Assembly (NCBI GenBank): GCA_019054805.1
Contig: JAHQIY010000012.1
Span: 2,170,001 to 2,234,000 of the forward strand
Reading direction: 5' to 3'
Source of the DNA: Brachionus manjavacas
Taxonomy: Eukaryota; Rotifera; Eurotatoria; Ploima; Brachionidae
DNA: 64,000 nucleotides
Numbering within the stretch: position 1 is the stretch's first letter; each line of letters begins with the position of its first letter. This document shows, in pieces, positions 31,216-41,175 of the stretch. Both the position numbers and the translations under genes were made by a program. A model generated the notes under the pieces. That model worked only from the letters and a program-made list of their open reading frames with translations, searched no databases and was not told where the DNA came from.

Positions 31216-31850
31216 TAAAAATAAACCTAAATAAGATGTTTTATTTTTGACCTGATAAATTAAAACTTGACATCAATTTTTTTTCACAGCGCGTCTCGGA
31301 TGAAGAAGTTGAGAAGAAAGTTTTCTTTATTATCTTTCACTAATCTAATTTTTACTACTGATGAATTAATTATTATGACACGATTACTTTCATCAAAAAA
31401 CAATCAGTAATAATTTTTATTTAAAAAAATTCTAAATTCATACAAAAAACTGCAAAAAATGTAAATATTAATTTAGATAAATTAATTCAGGTGTTGATTT
31501 TTTCTCTTTATATTTTTTGAAGCAATTTTCTGAAAGAGCTTAAGACCGGCGAAGACAAACAAATAAAAAAATTAAAACTCAATCCAAAATCTGCTCTATT
31601 CTAATAAATTTTTATTAATTTAATATAATTCAATAATTTAAAATTTTCCTAAAGAAAAAAAAAATTTTATCAGTATTTTTTGTGAAATAGTTTTCAATAA
31701 AAATTCATTTCTTTGATCTTCTGTAATTAAAATTAAACTAATTCCTTTGATGATAATTACTTTTAGATTGGAGTGTAGACTATGCTAAATTTATTTAAAT
31801 TAGAAAATTAGCTCAGATTAAAAAAACCAAAAAAAATAATATTATTCAAT
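31216..31850. other. AT-rich intergenic DNA
   Basis: No gene recognised. The last ~100 bp would be the 3' UTR and downstream region of the EGF/ShK gene. Confidence 0.4.
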
Positions 31851-32812
31851 TTATAAAATATTCAATGGACACAATTCACACGACTTTCTGCACAAATTTG
31901 AATCGATTTCACTAACTCTCGGACAAAGTCCAAGTGAAGCCCACAAGATGCAATTGGATTGCGAGTCTTGACACGATCTAAAATTTTGACACAAACTACA
32001 ACTAGATGGGCACGCTATTGGCACCGGCACGTATCCATAGTTGTACTGAAAACCGCAATAGCCCAGGACTAGCCAAGTTGGACAGAGCAAAAAATTGGAA
32101 TCGGGCGCTGTGCACAAACTATTTGTAAGCCGTATTTCGCAATATTGACCGAATATGTTTACCGGACACTTACAAAATTCGCTCACGCGGCCAAAAAATG
32201 ACAACTCGCTGTAACAAGTGCCTCCATTCTGACACACATTATTGTTCACACAGCCATTTGGACCAAATTTAATGTTACAATACTGTCCAGTAAAGCCAGG
32301 CAGACATGTGCAAACTGGATCATTATTCGAATTGACACTGCAAGTAGCCCCGTTTTTGCACGGACCAAAATAGCACGGGTTAACTGTCACACAAAAAATT
32401 TAATTCATTAAATTTAGAGCTAAATTTGTACCTTGCTCGCAGAACGGGCCACTTCGGTCCGCCGGACATTCACATGTATACCGAAAAAGCAAAAAGCTGT
32501 AGACACATGTAGCGCCGTTTTGACACGGACAATCAACAGGGGTCTGACAAAAAGTTCCCGTAAAACCCGCTAAATTTAATTTAAACTCTTTTATTTAGGT
32601 TAAAAATTAAGGCATACCTTGACATTGACAACGAATAATCTGCGCATTCTGCACTATGCATATGCCATTATTTTTACAAGTATCAGGCTCACATGGATTT
32701 TGACAATCTTGGCAAAATGTGAAAATTTTACCAACACTTAAAATTAAATGTACTTACTTCCGAGACCAATGTGTACTATGAGAAAAAGTATTGCATGCAA
32801 ATAGGCTGGCAT
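31851..32812 (-). CDS. Secreted EGF-like / ShK-like domain protein, four exons
   Basis: Predicted 271-aa extracellular protein; partner unknown. Exons: 32812-32758 (signal peptide MPAYLHAILFLIVHIGLG), 32707-32618, 32569-32432 and 32383-31851. All three introns are GT-AG, 48-50 nt, and in phase 1, the usual phase for shuffled EGF modules. Exon 2 encodes CQNPCEPDTCKNNGICIVQN; exon 3 FCQTPVDCPCQNGATCVYSF and an EGF C-terminus; exon 4 two more EGF units (NPCYFGPCKNGATC, CVNNNVCQNGGTCYSE). Two ShK-like Cys modules follow: CTAPDSNF...CPSSCSLC, then CQDSQSNCILWASLGLCPR...LCRKSCELC. No membrane anchor is visible. I do not recognise a named orthologue; matricellular, adhesive or protease-associated roles are possible. 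The Cys spacing is intact, so it is probably functional. Confidence 0.88.
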
Positions 32813-33947
32813 TGGGACTGAGTTAGACTCTGTTAGTGTGATTTATTTAACAGTATGTGGAAAATAAAATAAAACGTAATTTTTCTTTACACAGTTTTTG
32901 TAGAGTGACTGAAGCCTTTCTGAGTTGAATTAAAATTTTTTTTTCTAAATTCATGAAAATAAACATTTAGGATATTTTTTAAAAATTGAATTCTTTCAAA
33001 TTCTGTAGCAAATTTAATTTTATCCAAAAACATTAGAGCTTGTTTTTTCCAAGTACTGTTTATGTTTTGAAACATTTTTAGAAAACAACTCTTTTTTTTA
33101 AATTCACCTTTTTTTGTCTAAATAAATTGAGTGTAAGACGTGCACATGATTTAAGAATGTTTTCAAGAAAATAGCTAAAGAAAACTTGAAATAGTTGAGT
33201 ACTAGAGGAATTTTTTTGTCGAGACGACAAGTTCTGAGAATTGAAGAAAATTATTGCTTGAATGGTTATTGCTGAATTTTAAAACGCAATCGGTCGCTGA
33301 ACAACATGACGTTTGAAAATTTAATTAAACAAAAATTAATTTTAAGCTTGATCAGGAAAGAGTGGATTATGGCATAATTTAGAGCTAGAAAAAGGATTTT
33401 TAAAAGCTAGCTAAACTAATGCCGTTTAGTAGCAAAATATGCTTTTTATAAAATTTTTTAAGTTTTCCTCATGTTATGTAATTTAAATAGTAAATTTGGT
33501 CTAAATTAGCTTTTCAAGTATTTTTCTTCTCCATCCTTTAAATTGAGCCTAAAAAATTTATTAAAATTTTTGCCAAATCAAAATTTTTTATTTTTATTCA
33601 AATGCTTTAGTATGATTTGAAATATTTATAAAAAAAATGTTATATAATTACATTTGATTAAAAGTTAAAAAAAATAATCATTTATTAGTAATTTTGTCAT
33701 GGCGAAATAATTATTTTTCAGCATATCTCCAAAGTTTGATCATTTTTTGTTTAGGTCCCATGAAAAAAATTGTTTCGTGCAGGTTTTTTTCTTGTTTTGG
33801 CTTTCGTCACATTCTTTTTCTATTCGCACTTAATTGAGTTTACAGAATTTAGAAAAAATTCAATGACTGATGTGGGATTTCAGCCCTGAGAAAATAAAAA
33901 TTGCATAAAAAGTCAATCAATCACAAAATGCACGTTTAATTTTTTAT
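32813..33947. other. AT-rich intergenic DNA upstream of EGF/ShK gene
   Basis: No gene recognised and no clear core promoter motif. Confidence 0.4.
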
Positions 33948-34910
33948 AGTAGTAGTAGTAATAGTAGTACAGTACTCCCTCGATTTTGTGACATGTCAGG
34001 GGAACACAAGATTTATGTCATAAAATTGAATTGTCACAACTTTGATTTTGTGACATAAATGTCATAAAATAAAGTACATGGGAAATGATTTTTAAATTTT
34101 ATTATAAAAATACATTGAAATTCAAAACAAGTTAATAAAATTTAATTAATTTTAGAATTCTAAACGTTTCTGGATAATTTTTTTTTTCTAGAATAAATAT
34201 TATTTTCAACAAGTCTAATTAATTTTAGCATGTTTGAAGCGTCTTCTTCAGTCGCACCTTGTGTAGCATATAATTTTAATGTCATAAAATCAAAAATTTT
34301 TTACATGTAATTTGATATGAAAGTGAATATAATTTTGTCTTTTTTTCCTGTCATAAAACTAAATTGTCATAAAATCAAATGTCATAAAAACGAAAAAAAA
34401 TATAATGTATTTGTATAGGAATAGTCTGCGTTACACAGAATTTGTGTCATAAAATTAAAATGTCACAAAATCAGGAGTCATAAAATCGAGGGAGTACTGT
34501 AGTACATTATACTACCATCCTATAGGGATAAAGCTCTTCTAAGAGTTATGGCAATAAACGTTTTCCATATGAATTTAAAAGCATCCAAAACTTTTTCTTA
34601 TGGCTTTTTTTACAGAATGCATGGAAAGCCATCTATCCAATTTAGCTTTAAAAGCGTTTTTTTGACTCGGAAACAACTATGTCCTCAGGGATGCTATTCC
34701 AAACATTAATTAACTCGATTTGTTAGAAAATAGTAATACTACTCTTAGCTTCTTTTGGAAAAGATATTCTTACTCTTCAGACACCATTTTTTCTCTCAGG
34801 TCTATCTTTATATTTTTCTTCAGTGATATGTTCAGTTTTTTGTTAATCAATTTGAACAGCGTTAAAAAAGCTTTCAAGCAGTTGGTTCTCAAAAGGCTGC
34901 TATTTTAGGG
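33948..34910 (-). mobile_element. (TAG)n-tailed LINE 3' fragment interrupted by a MITE
   Basis: The TAGTAGTAGTAATAGTAG tail lies at 33948-33967 and the body at 34502-34910. The minus strand reads NAFKAKLDRWLSMHS preceded by a LFSNKS-like and FGIAS-like RT C-terminal region, with stops. The tail and body are separated by the MITE at 33970-34499. Confidence 0.75.
33970..34499. mobile_element. 530-bp MITE with TA duplication
   Basis: Terminal inverted repeats CAGTACTCCCTCGATTTTGTGAC and GTCATAAAATCGAGGGAGTACTG are flanked by TA (33968-33969, 34500-34501). The interior repeats TGTCATAAAAT/GTCACAAAATC words at least nine times in both orientations. No coding capacity. Tc1/mariner-type by its CAGT ends and TA target. 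Confidence 0.9.
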
Positions 34911-35030
34911 ACTGACAAAATTAAATCAAAGTATAGACTAATTTATAGAATTTACTGACAATTATTATGTTTATTGGACTAAATTAATTAAAAAAGGATA
35001 AATTAAAATACTCATGACTCATGTTTTGTT

Positions 35031-35336
35031 TTGCAAATACATTTGGACAAAATAAATTGGAAAAACAGCTTTTGTACTTGCAAAGCGTATCTCAAAAACT
35101 ATATTTGTGCACACACCGTTGGCCTTGCTTCCCGGTACAATTTAGTTGAAATTCCTCCTGCTGCCAAAACCATACCAATTGGCCAAAAACGTAAAAGAGG
35201 AAGACCGAAAGCAACCACGCCAGCTCTAGCTTTTCAAAATGATTTTCCGGACCAACAAGAAGAGCTATTAGTTTCAAATGGTGCTGCTGCCACTTCGACT
35301 AAACGTGGCCGAGGTCGACCAAAAAAACAAATTTAA
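35031..35336 (+). pseudogene. MULE-like transposase C-terminus: SWIM finger plus AT-hooks
   Basis: Encodes CTCKAYLKNYICAHTVGLA, a SWIM zinc finger (CxC...CxH), then GQKRKRGRPKATTPALAF and a terminal KRGRGRPKK, two AT-hooks. This order is typical of the C-terminus of animal MULE transposases. The catalytic DDE domain is not found upstream, so it is an orphan fragment, although a retained exon of a domesticated gene cannot be excluded. It ends in a normal stop at 35336. Confidence 0.7.
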
Positions 35337-35589
35337 TTGCATTGAGTTTTCTTTTTTTGATTTTCATTTGAGTTTTTTTTTGTTTTCATAATAAATAAAT
35401 TTATCATTGGTTTCAATAATTCTGCTCTCCTTTTTTTTTAAATATTTGTCATTATTTTATTGCTACTTTTTGTCATAAAAAAAAATTGTTGTTATTATTA
35501 TAAAAAAAATTGTCAGTAGCTTCTATAATTTTGTTATCCTTTTTATTTTTATTTTGTCAGTTAATAAAAGAAAAATTTGTCATATACTT
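35337..35589. other. AT-rich spacer
   Basis: Contains repeated TTTGTCATTA/TTTTGTCAGT words; nothing else recognised. Confidence 0.35.
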
Positions 35590-35830
35590 TCTATAAATTT
35601 GTCAAATGAATAAAATATAAGCGTTCTCAAAATCAGCTGGCAAAAAGTGAAAACGAAAAGTACAGTACCTTCTGAGATCCAGGGCTTTATCTGCATCTTC
35701 AAGCCTGAAATTGGTTCTATTAATGATTGAGCGAAAATTAAAAAAGCAGCGTTTAATTCGATTATCCATTCTTTGCAAGAAGGAAAATTGTAGATGAACG
35801 TGATCGCATCATTTTCCACATGTAGTGCTA
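35590..35830 (-). mobile_element. LINE ORF1 fragment, inverted
   Basis: The minus strand matches 28370-28580 (VENDAITFI, then NFRLEDADKALDLRRYCTFR and FHFLPADFENA). Truncated on both sides. Confidence 0.75.
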
Positions 35831-35935
35831 AATTAGATGCGGAAAATGACTAAAACTCTATGACTAAATGAATTGTCTTATCTCTTCAGATTTAATAATA
35901 ATTGTCCCTTTTCTATCCTAGAGGATAATGAGGAT

Positions 35936-36005
35936 CTGATACAGAGGCTACTGCATCAAGTTGATCATCTACACCGCAATTATTACCCAGTCGAAACTGG
36001 TCTCC
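35936..36005. repeat. Inverted-repeat arm (partner 39172-39235)
   Basis: About 65 bp (CAAGTTGATCATCTACACCG, CAATTATTACCCAGTCGAAA) is repeated in inverse orientation at 39172-39235 with few mismatches. The 3.2 kb between them is made of other repeats. Identity unknown. Confidence 0.75.
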
Positions 36006-37505
36006 CTTTTTTTTATCAATGCTACATACTACATGCCAACTGGTAAATGAATTGAAAAAGAGAGAATTTCACTATATAAATCTTGAGTATATCTAATGGA
36101 GATGATATGGCAGATAAACTTTAAAAATTAGGCAGCTTGGAGTAATGATCACATGATTAAAACTTAATAGATTAAAATCTTGAAAAAAAACTTTTTAAAA
36201 TAGTTTTTAATTAAACAAAAAATTTTTATTATTTAAATAAAATAGAGAAAATCTTTTTTTTATCCCAAATTTGTTTTCTAAAAATACCCCAAATTTTTTT
36301 TTATTTTCCCCAAATATTAAACAAATTACCTAATTATTAAGATTTTACATTTTATGTGAAGAGAGTGTTTGTTAGAAAAAAAGATAATCTTCAATCAAGT
36401 TTTCTAGAAAGTTGTTTATTTCATTGAAATTATTAGCCTCAATTTTAAATTTATATAATTAAAAAATCGAAAAATAATTAATTTCAAAATGTAAATTTAC
36501 TTTAAGTTTCGTAAATTTTGAATAAAACAAAAAGTGGAACATTACTTTAATTTTATTACAAAATTTAGATAATCACATATTTCTAATAATCAATTTTAAC
36601 AAGCAAGGTGAGTAATGCTAAAATATCAAGCCAAGTACGAGAAGCTGAGACCGAGAGCAGCGATTTCGGAAGAGGGACAATTATAGTTGTTAACTTGTGA
36701 CAACTATGTTTATTTTGGACTCTTTCGGATTTATTCACTTAGGAGCAAAATTTTTTTTTTAATTAAAAAAAATATAAAAATTAAAAGAAAATTTTTAAAA
36801 AAGACACATATTGATTTCTAACTGAAACTGTTTTTTTGGCCAACCTCTACATCTTTTTGCGACAAATTCGTGTCAAAATTCGATTGAGTAACTAAAGGTA
36901 ATACAATTAAATATTTCATCAATTAAATAAATTGATTGAAATTCTCAAATGTTCTTTAACTTTTTCTTTTGAATGACCTGAAAAATAAGTTTTTTAATAT
37001 TTGACCATAGCCAGAACTATTTTTTATGACGACCTCCCCTTACTTCTTTAATAGAATTTTGTTTTAAATTCTTTATTTTGAATTCTTTTCTTAACTTAGC
37101 AATTTGGCAATATCATTGTCTTTAATCAAAAGGAATGCTTCCTTTTTTGACAATGCGACTTGGTCAATTTTGATCGGTATTTTGTTATCAATTGATTGAA
37201 TTTTCATTTTACATTTACTTTCTAATATTGAAGGTAATTTTTTTCTTCCAAGATAAATTTTTAGAATTTTTTTCTTTAGTATTGAATAGAATTTTTTATT
37301 TTTTTGATTTATTAAAGTTAAATAGATAATGGTTTCTATTATGTTTCCATAATTTGGTACCTTCCCAGCTGCTTCACTTTCTAGTGCTGGTGTAATGTTT
37401 TTCCATTAATTTTGGTCTTTACGAAAGGCTATAGTTTGCTTAAGATTTTTTTGGGGTCTAGTCGATTCATGTTATCATTTGGTACCATACCGGTTATGTT
37501 AAAAA
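36006..37505. other. AT-rich DNA with coding-like repeat debris
   Basis: Nothing recognisable up to about 37020. From 37080 to 37480 the minus strand has short coding-like stretches (KIQSIDNKIPIKIDQVALSK, EAFLLIKDNDIAKLLS), probably part of an unidentified retroelement or transposon that continues at 38955-39170 beyond the insertion at 37506-38950. Confidence 0.4.
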
Positions 37506-38950
37506 CCTGATAACTTAATTTTTTTCAGCGTTTTTTGTTATCAAAGATGATAACAAAAATTAATCAATGATAAGATAAATTAACCTTTGATAACATTTCT
37601 TTTTCTTATGTAATTTTTTTTCCTTTTGATCTTTTAAATATTTTAAAGGAATTTTTTTAAGCGAATTCGTTAATTATGTTTCAACAAAATTAAAAAAATA
37701 AAACTGAAAAGATTTTGTTTTATTATTAGATTGTAATTTAATGATTATTTTATAAGATGGACTGGAAAGAGAAAACTTTTAATACTGATGAGCACAAAAG
37801 CTATTTAGACTTATTTTCCACATGTTTCGCACAAATAAAAAAAAATTAAAATCAATAGACTTTTATTTTTTCGACTGACAAAATAATTTATTTTTTACTG
37901 ACAAATTTTTTAATAAAAATGTGACTAATTGTATTAAATTTTGGCAAAAAATTTATTATTCAATGTCAAAAAATAAATTTCATATGACATAAATAAAAAT
38001 TTAGTTCGACCAAATAATTCAAAAAATAATAACAAAATATTTTTCATGACAAAAAGAAAATTTTAGTAAAAATTAAAAAATCAAGCAATTTTATTTTTTT
38101 CAGCGGCTCTTGAGCTCCCATCGGTTCATCGTATTGAATTGGGATCGTTACTTGTTCGTGGTTGCTTTTTTCATCATCTAGAACAATCATCAACATTGGT
38201 CTCTATACTTGATCAATCCGATTGCGTTTTTTCTGCACTAAAATCAGATATGAAATTTTTTGTTCAGTAGTCTCTTGAACAAACTCATACACAATACCCT
38301 TACCACGCTTTTTTAAAGGTACAACAACATCTAACGACCACGTCATTAATTGAGTCGTCTTAGTAATTATTCGAGTGAAACTCTAAATAATCAGTACTAG
38401 ACATTTTTTAAAATTAAATTGATTAAGCATTAATTTTTTATTTATTTATTTGTTTTCGGTACTGAGCTAGAGATCCTTCAGAATAAATTATAAAAAAATC
38501 AAAAATCAAAATCAAAACCAAGTTAAAATAAAAATAAAGTAAATAAGCTTAAAAAATGTAAAGAAAGTTTAAAAAACATATATTGAAAAATGATTAAGCA
38601 AAGATTTTAGAGACATGATATTTTTTGAAAATTAAATGGCCAATTAATTTTCAAAAAATAGTCAGTACAGATTAATTATTTTGCATTTTAATTATTAAAA
38701 TAGTCACAAGAAATTTGTTTATTGTGTCAATTTAAAATTTAATTTGTCGATATTTAATTTAATTAGTCTTTTAATAATTTTTTTGTCTCAGTTATTTATT
38801 TATTTTTCATATAATAATTAGTTTGTTTTTGAAAAAGTTATGTTTTTAAATATTATTTGATAGCAAAATGTCAAGATGGTAACATCTTTTTTTATTTTTA
38901 AAATGCTCTTTTTGATAACATAAAACGCTGATAGCTATTTAGTTATCAGG
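37506..38950. mobile_element. 1.4-kb element with ~50-bp imperfect terminal inverted repeats
   Basis: Left end CCTGATAACTTAATTTTTTT followed by CAGCGTTTTTTGTTATCAAA; the right end inverted gives CCTGATAACTAAATAGCTAT and CAGCGTTTTATGTTATCAAA. The interior minus strand (about 38110-38360) has a coding-like stretch (LDVVVPLKKRGKGIVYEFVQ, EQKISYLILVQKKRNRIDQV) with one stop. An (AAAT)n LINE tail is inserted at about 38433-38490. Family not recognised. Confidence 0.6.
38433..38490 (-). mobile_element. LINE 3' tail, (AAAT)n family
   Basis: TATTTATTTATTTGTTTTCG, GTACTGAGCTAGAG and TCCTTCAGAAT: inverted terminal signature, nested in the element at 37506-38950. Confidence 0.8.
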
Positions 38951-39171
38951 ACAAAATTTTCCAGGCTTAAATATAAGCTTTCTAAGCTAAAGTCTGTCTA
39001 CCACGATAGGAATCGACTAGGCTGTTGTAGGAGATTTAACTTATTTTTCCAAGTACATGCTTGCTTGCCAGCAATAATGTAAAATTTGTTATCTATTGAT
39101 TGAATATCTTTGTCATTTGATTCTTTGGGCCATGTACTTTTCCAGAACTTTCATCTTAAAAATAGGGGGAA

Positions 39172-39235
39172 CAGTTTCGACTGGGTAATAATTGCGGTGT
39201 AGATGATCAACTCGATGCAGTAGCCCTTGTGTCAG
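39172..39235. repeat. Inverted-repeat arm (partner 35936-36005)
   Basis: Reverse-complement match of 35936-36005; see that entry. Confidence 0.75.
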
Positions 39236-39324
39236 ATCGAAGCCGTTGCTCAAAAAGGTAGAAGAAAAGGAGAAATTTTGTCAAGCTTTTCTTCAAGAAA
39301 AAAAAAGTTTTGTTTCTGTAAGTA

Positions 39325-40035
39325 AGGTTCACGAAGTTCAAAACTTTAGTGCTATCTGAATTTCACATTTTTGAAAACAGCATATTAGAGCAAGAACAAA
39401 TCAGACATTTCCAAGAATGATGGAGCTTTTAGCCGAAGCAAAAGAAAAGTATTTGGGTTCTGAGCTTTCAAAAAAAATAATTAGACGATTTTGGCGGTGT
39501 TTAGTAGGTTACAATAATGGTGCAACATACGGTCAAGTCCTAAAAGCATATTTTTCAGGAAAATCGAAAAGATTTTTTAAGAAAAATAAAACAATAAAAT
39601 AAAAAATTAAAACCATAGATTTGTTCAGAATTTTGTCTAGATTTAAAAAAAAAAAAAAATCGGTTCATAATTGATCCCTCGGAGGAGATACGATTTAAAC
39701 CAGAAAAAACACATTTTTTTCTTTTTTTTAGCCCACAAAAACCGCCACACCCTTTTTTTTTGTTTCTAAATTACATTAGCATGTAGAGGATTTTATGCTC
39801 TTTCAGAATATATATACTTTTTTAGTATTTTTAAGTTTTATCTTTGAGATTTTGAGTCTAAAAGAACAACAACTTTTTAAAGGGTTTGCTATCTTTGGAT
39901 CCCTGGGTGTAAAAAATTTTTTTTTTGCTCCCTTCAAAAAATTTTTTTTTTGGGGTTTTCGAGGGCGTAGATTACGAATTTTGAGTCAAAAATGTGAAAT
40001 TCAGATAGCACTAAAGTTTTGAATTTCGTGAACCT
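39325..40035. mobile_element. 711-bp element with ~50-bp terminal inverted repeats
   Basis: The left arm AGGTTCACGAAGTTCAAAAC...GAATTTCACATTTTTGA (39325-39375) is inverted at 39986-40035 with about one mismatch, and TA lies on each side (39323-39324, 40036-40037). The interior contains a 61-aa plus-strand frame at 39417-39602 (MMELLAEAKEKYLGSELSKK) of unknown identity. It abuts the 3' end of the LysM duplication. Confidence 0.8.
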
Positions 40036-41175
40036 TAACAAATTTTAAAATATTAATTTTTATTGATTAAAAATAGCTTTAAAAATAAGCTAAAGATTTA
40101 AAATGTAATAACTTGGCCAACTTGCAAGTTTGAGCAATTGACTCCAATGCATGACTGAACATTTTCAGTTGTTGTGCCGTATCGTTGAGCAATTGACCAA
40201 CAAGTGTCACCTGCTTGGACAGTGTAACTTCTGCCAGAGCAAGCATAGCCTGGATTGTAAGCACCATTATTGTAGTTTGGGTTGTAAGCGCCATTGTTGT
40301 AGTCTGGATAGTAAGCACCATTGTTGTAATTTGTTTGGGAACCGTATGGAACGCAGACTGCTTGACCGATTTGCAAATTGTTGCAGTTGATACCCGGGTT
40401 CAATTGATTGAAATTGCTGAGCGAGCCTTGAGACAATGCAGCGCAGGTATCTCCTGCTTTGATGATATAGTTGCCACAATTGGTGCCGTAGGAGTTGTAG
40501 GTTGGGTAAGTGTTGGTGTAAGTGTTGTATCCATTGTAGTTGTTGTATCCGCTTGGAATACAGATTGATTGACCAACTTTCAACAAGTTGGCTGGAATGG
40601 TCGGATTAGCTTGTTGAAGAACACTAGCACTGGTTCCGTATCTTCTAGCGATGGCGTCATAGGTGTCGCCAGGTTGAATGGTGTAGTAGGTGCATTGAGC
40701 GTTGATGAGACCAACAACAGCCAACAGGACAATTAATAAACAATTCATTTTGAATGTTTTCTCTTAGTTTCTCAAGTAAATTGATGATGATGAATTAAAA
40801 TCCAGAGTATTTATAATAAAGAGCCAAAGTGTCAGATAAGTTTGTTCTTTTTTGAAAAAAATTTGCTTTTGAATCAAAAGTATTTGATTTCTTGTTTGTG
40901 AAAGAATTATTTTAAAATTTTAATACTTTTTAAATAAAATTCAATTCAATTTAAATTAATATTACATCAAATTACATTCAAATAGATTAATTTTATTTTT
41001 GTTTGAATAAAAGACATCACTCAATTTTACTTTGGTTGTTGTTATCAATGTCTAATTTGGTTTTTTTATATTTTAAACTTTAATAAAATAGAAAAACAAC
41101 TTTTTTGTTTTAGAGAAACCATTATTTTAAAAAATTTGGAGCAATTTTGCTAATTATTTGTGTGCTTTGTTTTAA
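40035..41175 (-). repeat. Inverted segmental duplication, copy 1
   Basis: Covers the LysM gene, its promoter and about 430 bp upstream. It matches 62700-63940 in the opposite orientation, with a ~130-bp insertion in the other copy. Confidence 0.9.
40098..40748 (-). CDS. Secreted protein with three LysM domains (copy 1)
   Basis: LysM domains bind N-acetylglucosamine polymers such as chitin or peptidoglycan. The 216-aa protein has a signal peptide (MNCLLIVLLAVVGLINA) and three LysM units: CTYYTIQPGDTYDAIARRYG...VGQSICIP (~19-64), CGNYIIKAGDTCAALSQ...GQAVCVP (~86-133) and SYTVQAGDTCWSIAQRYG...VGQVITF (~172-216). The last two have the GDTC and NPGINC/IGVNC cysteines typical of fungal-type LysM. 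Tyr/Asn/Gly-rich linkers separate them, the second with a 9-residue YNNGAYNPN repeat. No intron or membrane anchor. A TATA-like TATTTATAATAAAG lies at 40810-40823. The inverted copy at 63258 lacks one 9-residue linker repeat and differs at very few residues. It is a candidate for horizontal transfer or an expanded animal LysM family. Confidence 0.93.
   Translation of the reverse strand: MNCLLIVLLAVVGLINAQCTYYTIQPGDTYDAIARRYGTSASVLQQANPTIPANLLKVGQSICIPSGYNNYNGYNTYTNTYPTYNSYGTNCGNYIIKAGDTCAALSQGSLSNFNQLNPGINCNNLQIGQAVCVPYGSQTNYNNGAYYPDYNNGAYNPNYNNGAYNPGYACSGRSYTVQAGDTCWSIAQRYGTTTENVQSCIGVNCSNLQVGQVITF

Noticed and set aside
34720-34908. 62-aa plus-strand frame
   Set aside because: The opposite strand is a LINE RT C-terminus; this frame is its shadow.
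36640-36720. Slightly GC-richer patch (GAGAAGCTGAGACCGAGAGC) as a possible exon
   Set aside because: No sustained frame with splice sites and no recognisable protein similarity.
40151-40568. Plus-strand frames over the LysM gene (Val/Ile-rich, Cys/His-rich)
   Set aside because: Antisense shadows; the same appear over copy 2 in mirrored orientation, and the LysM frame has signal peptide and domains.
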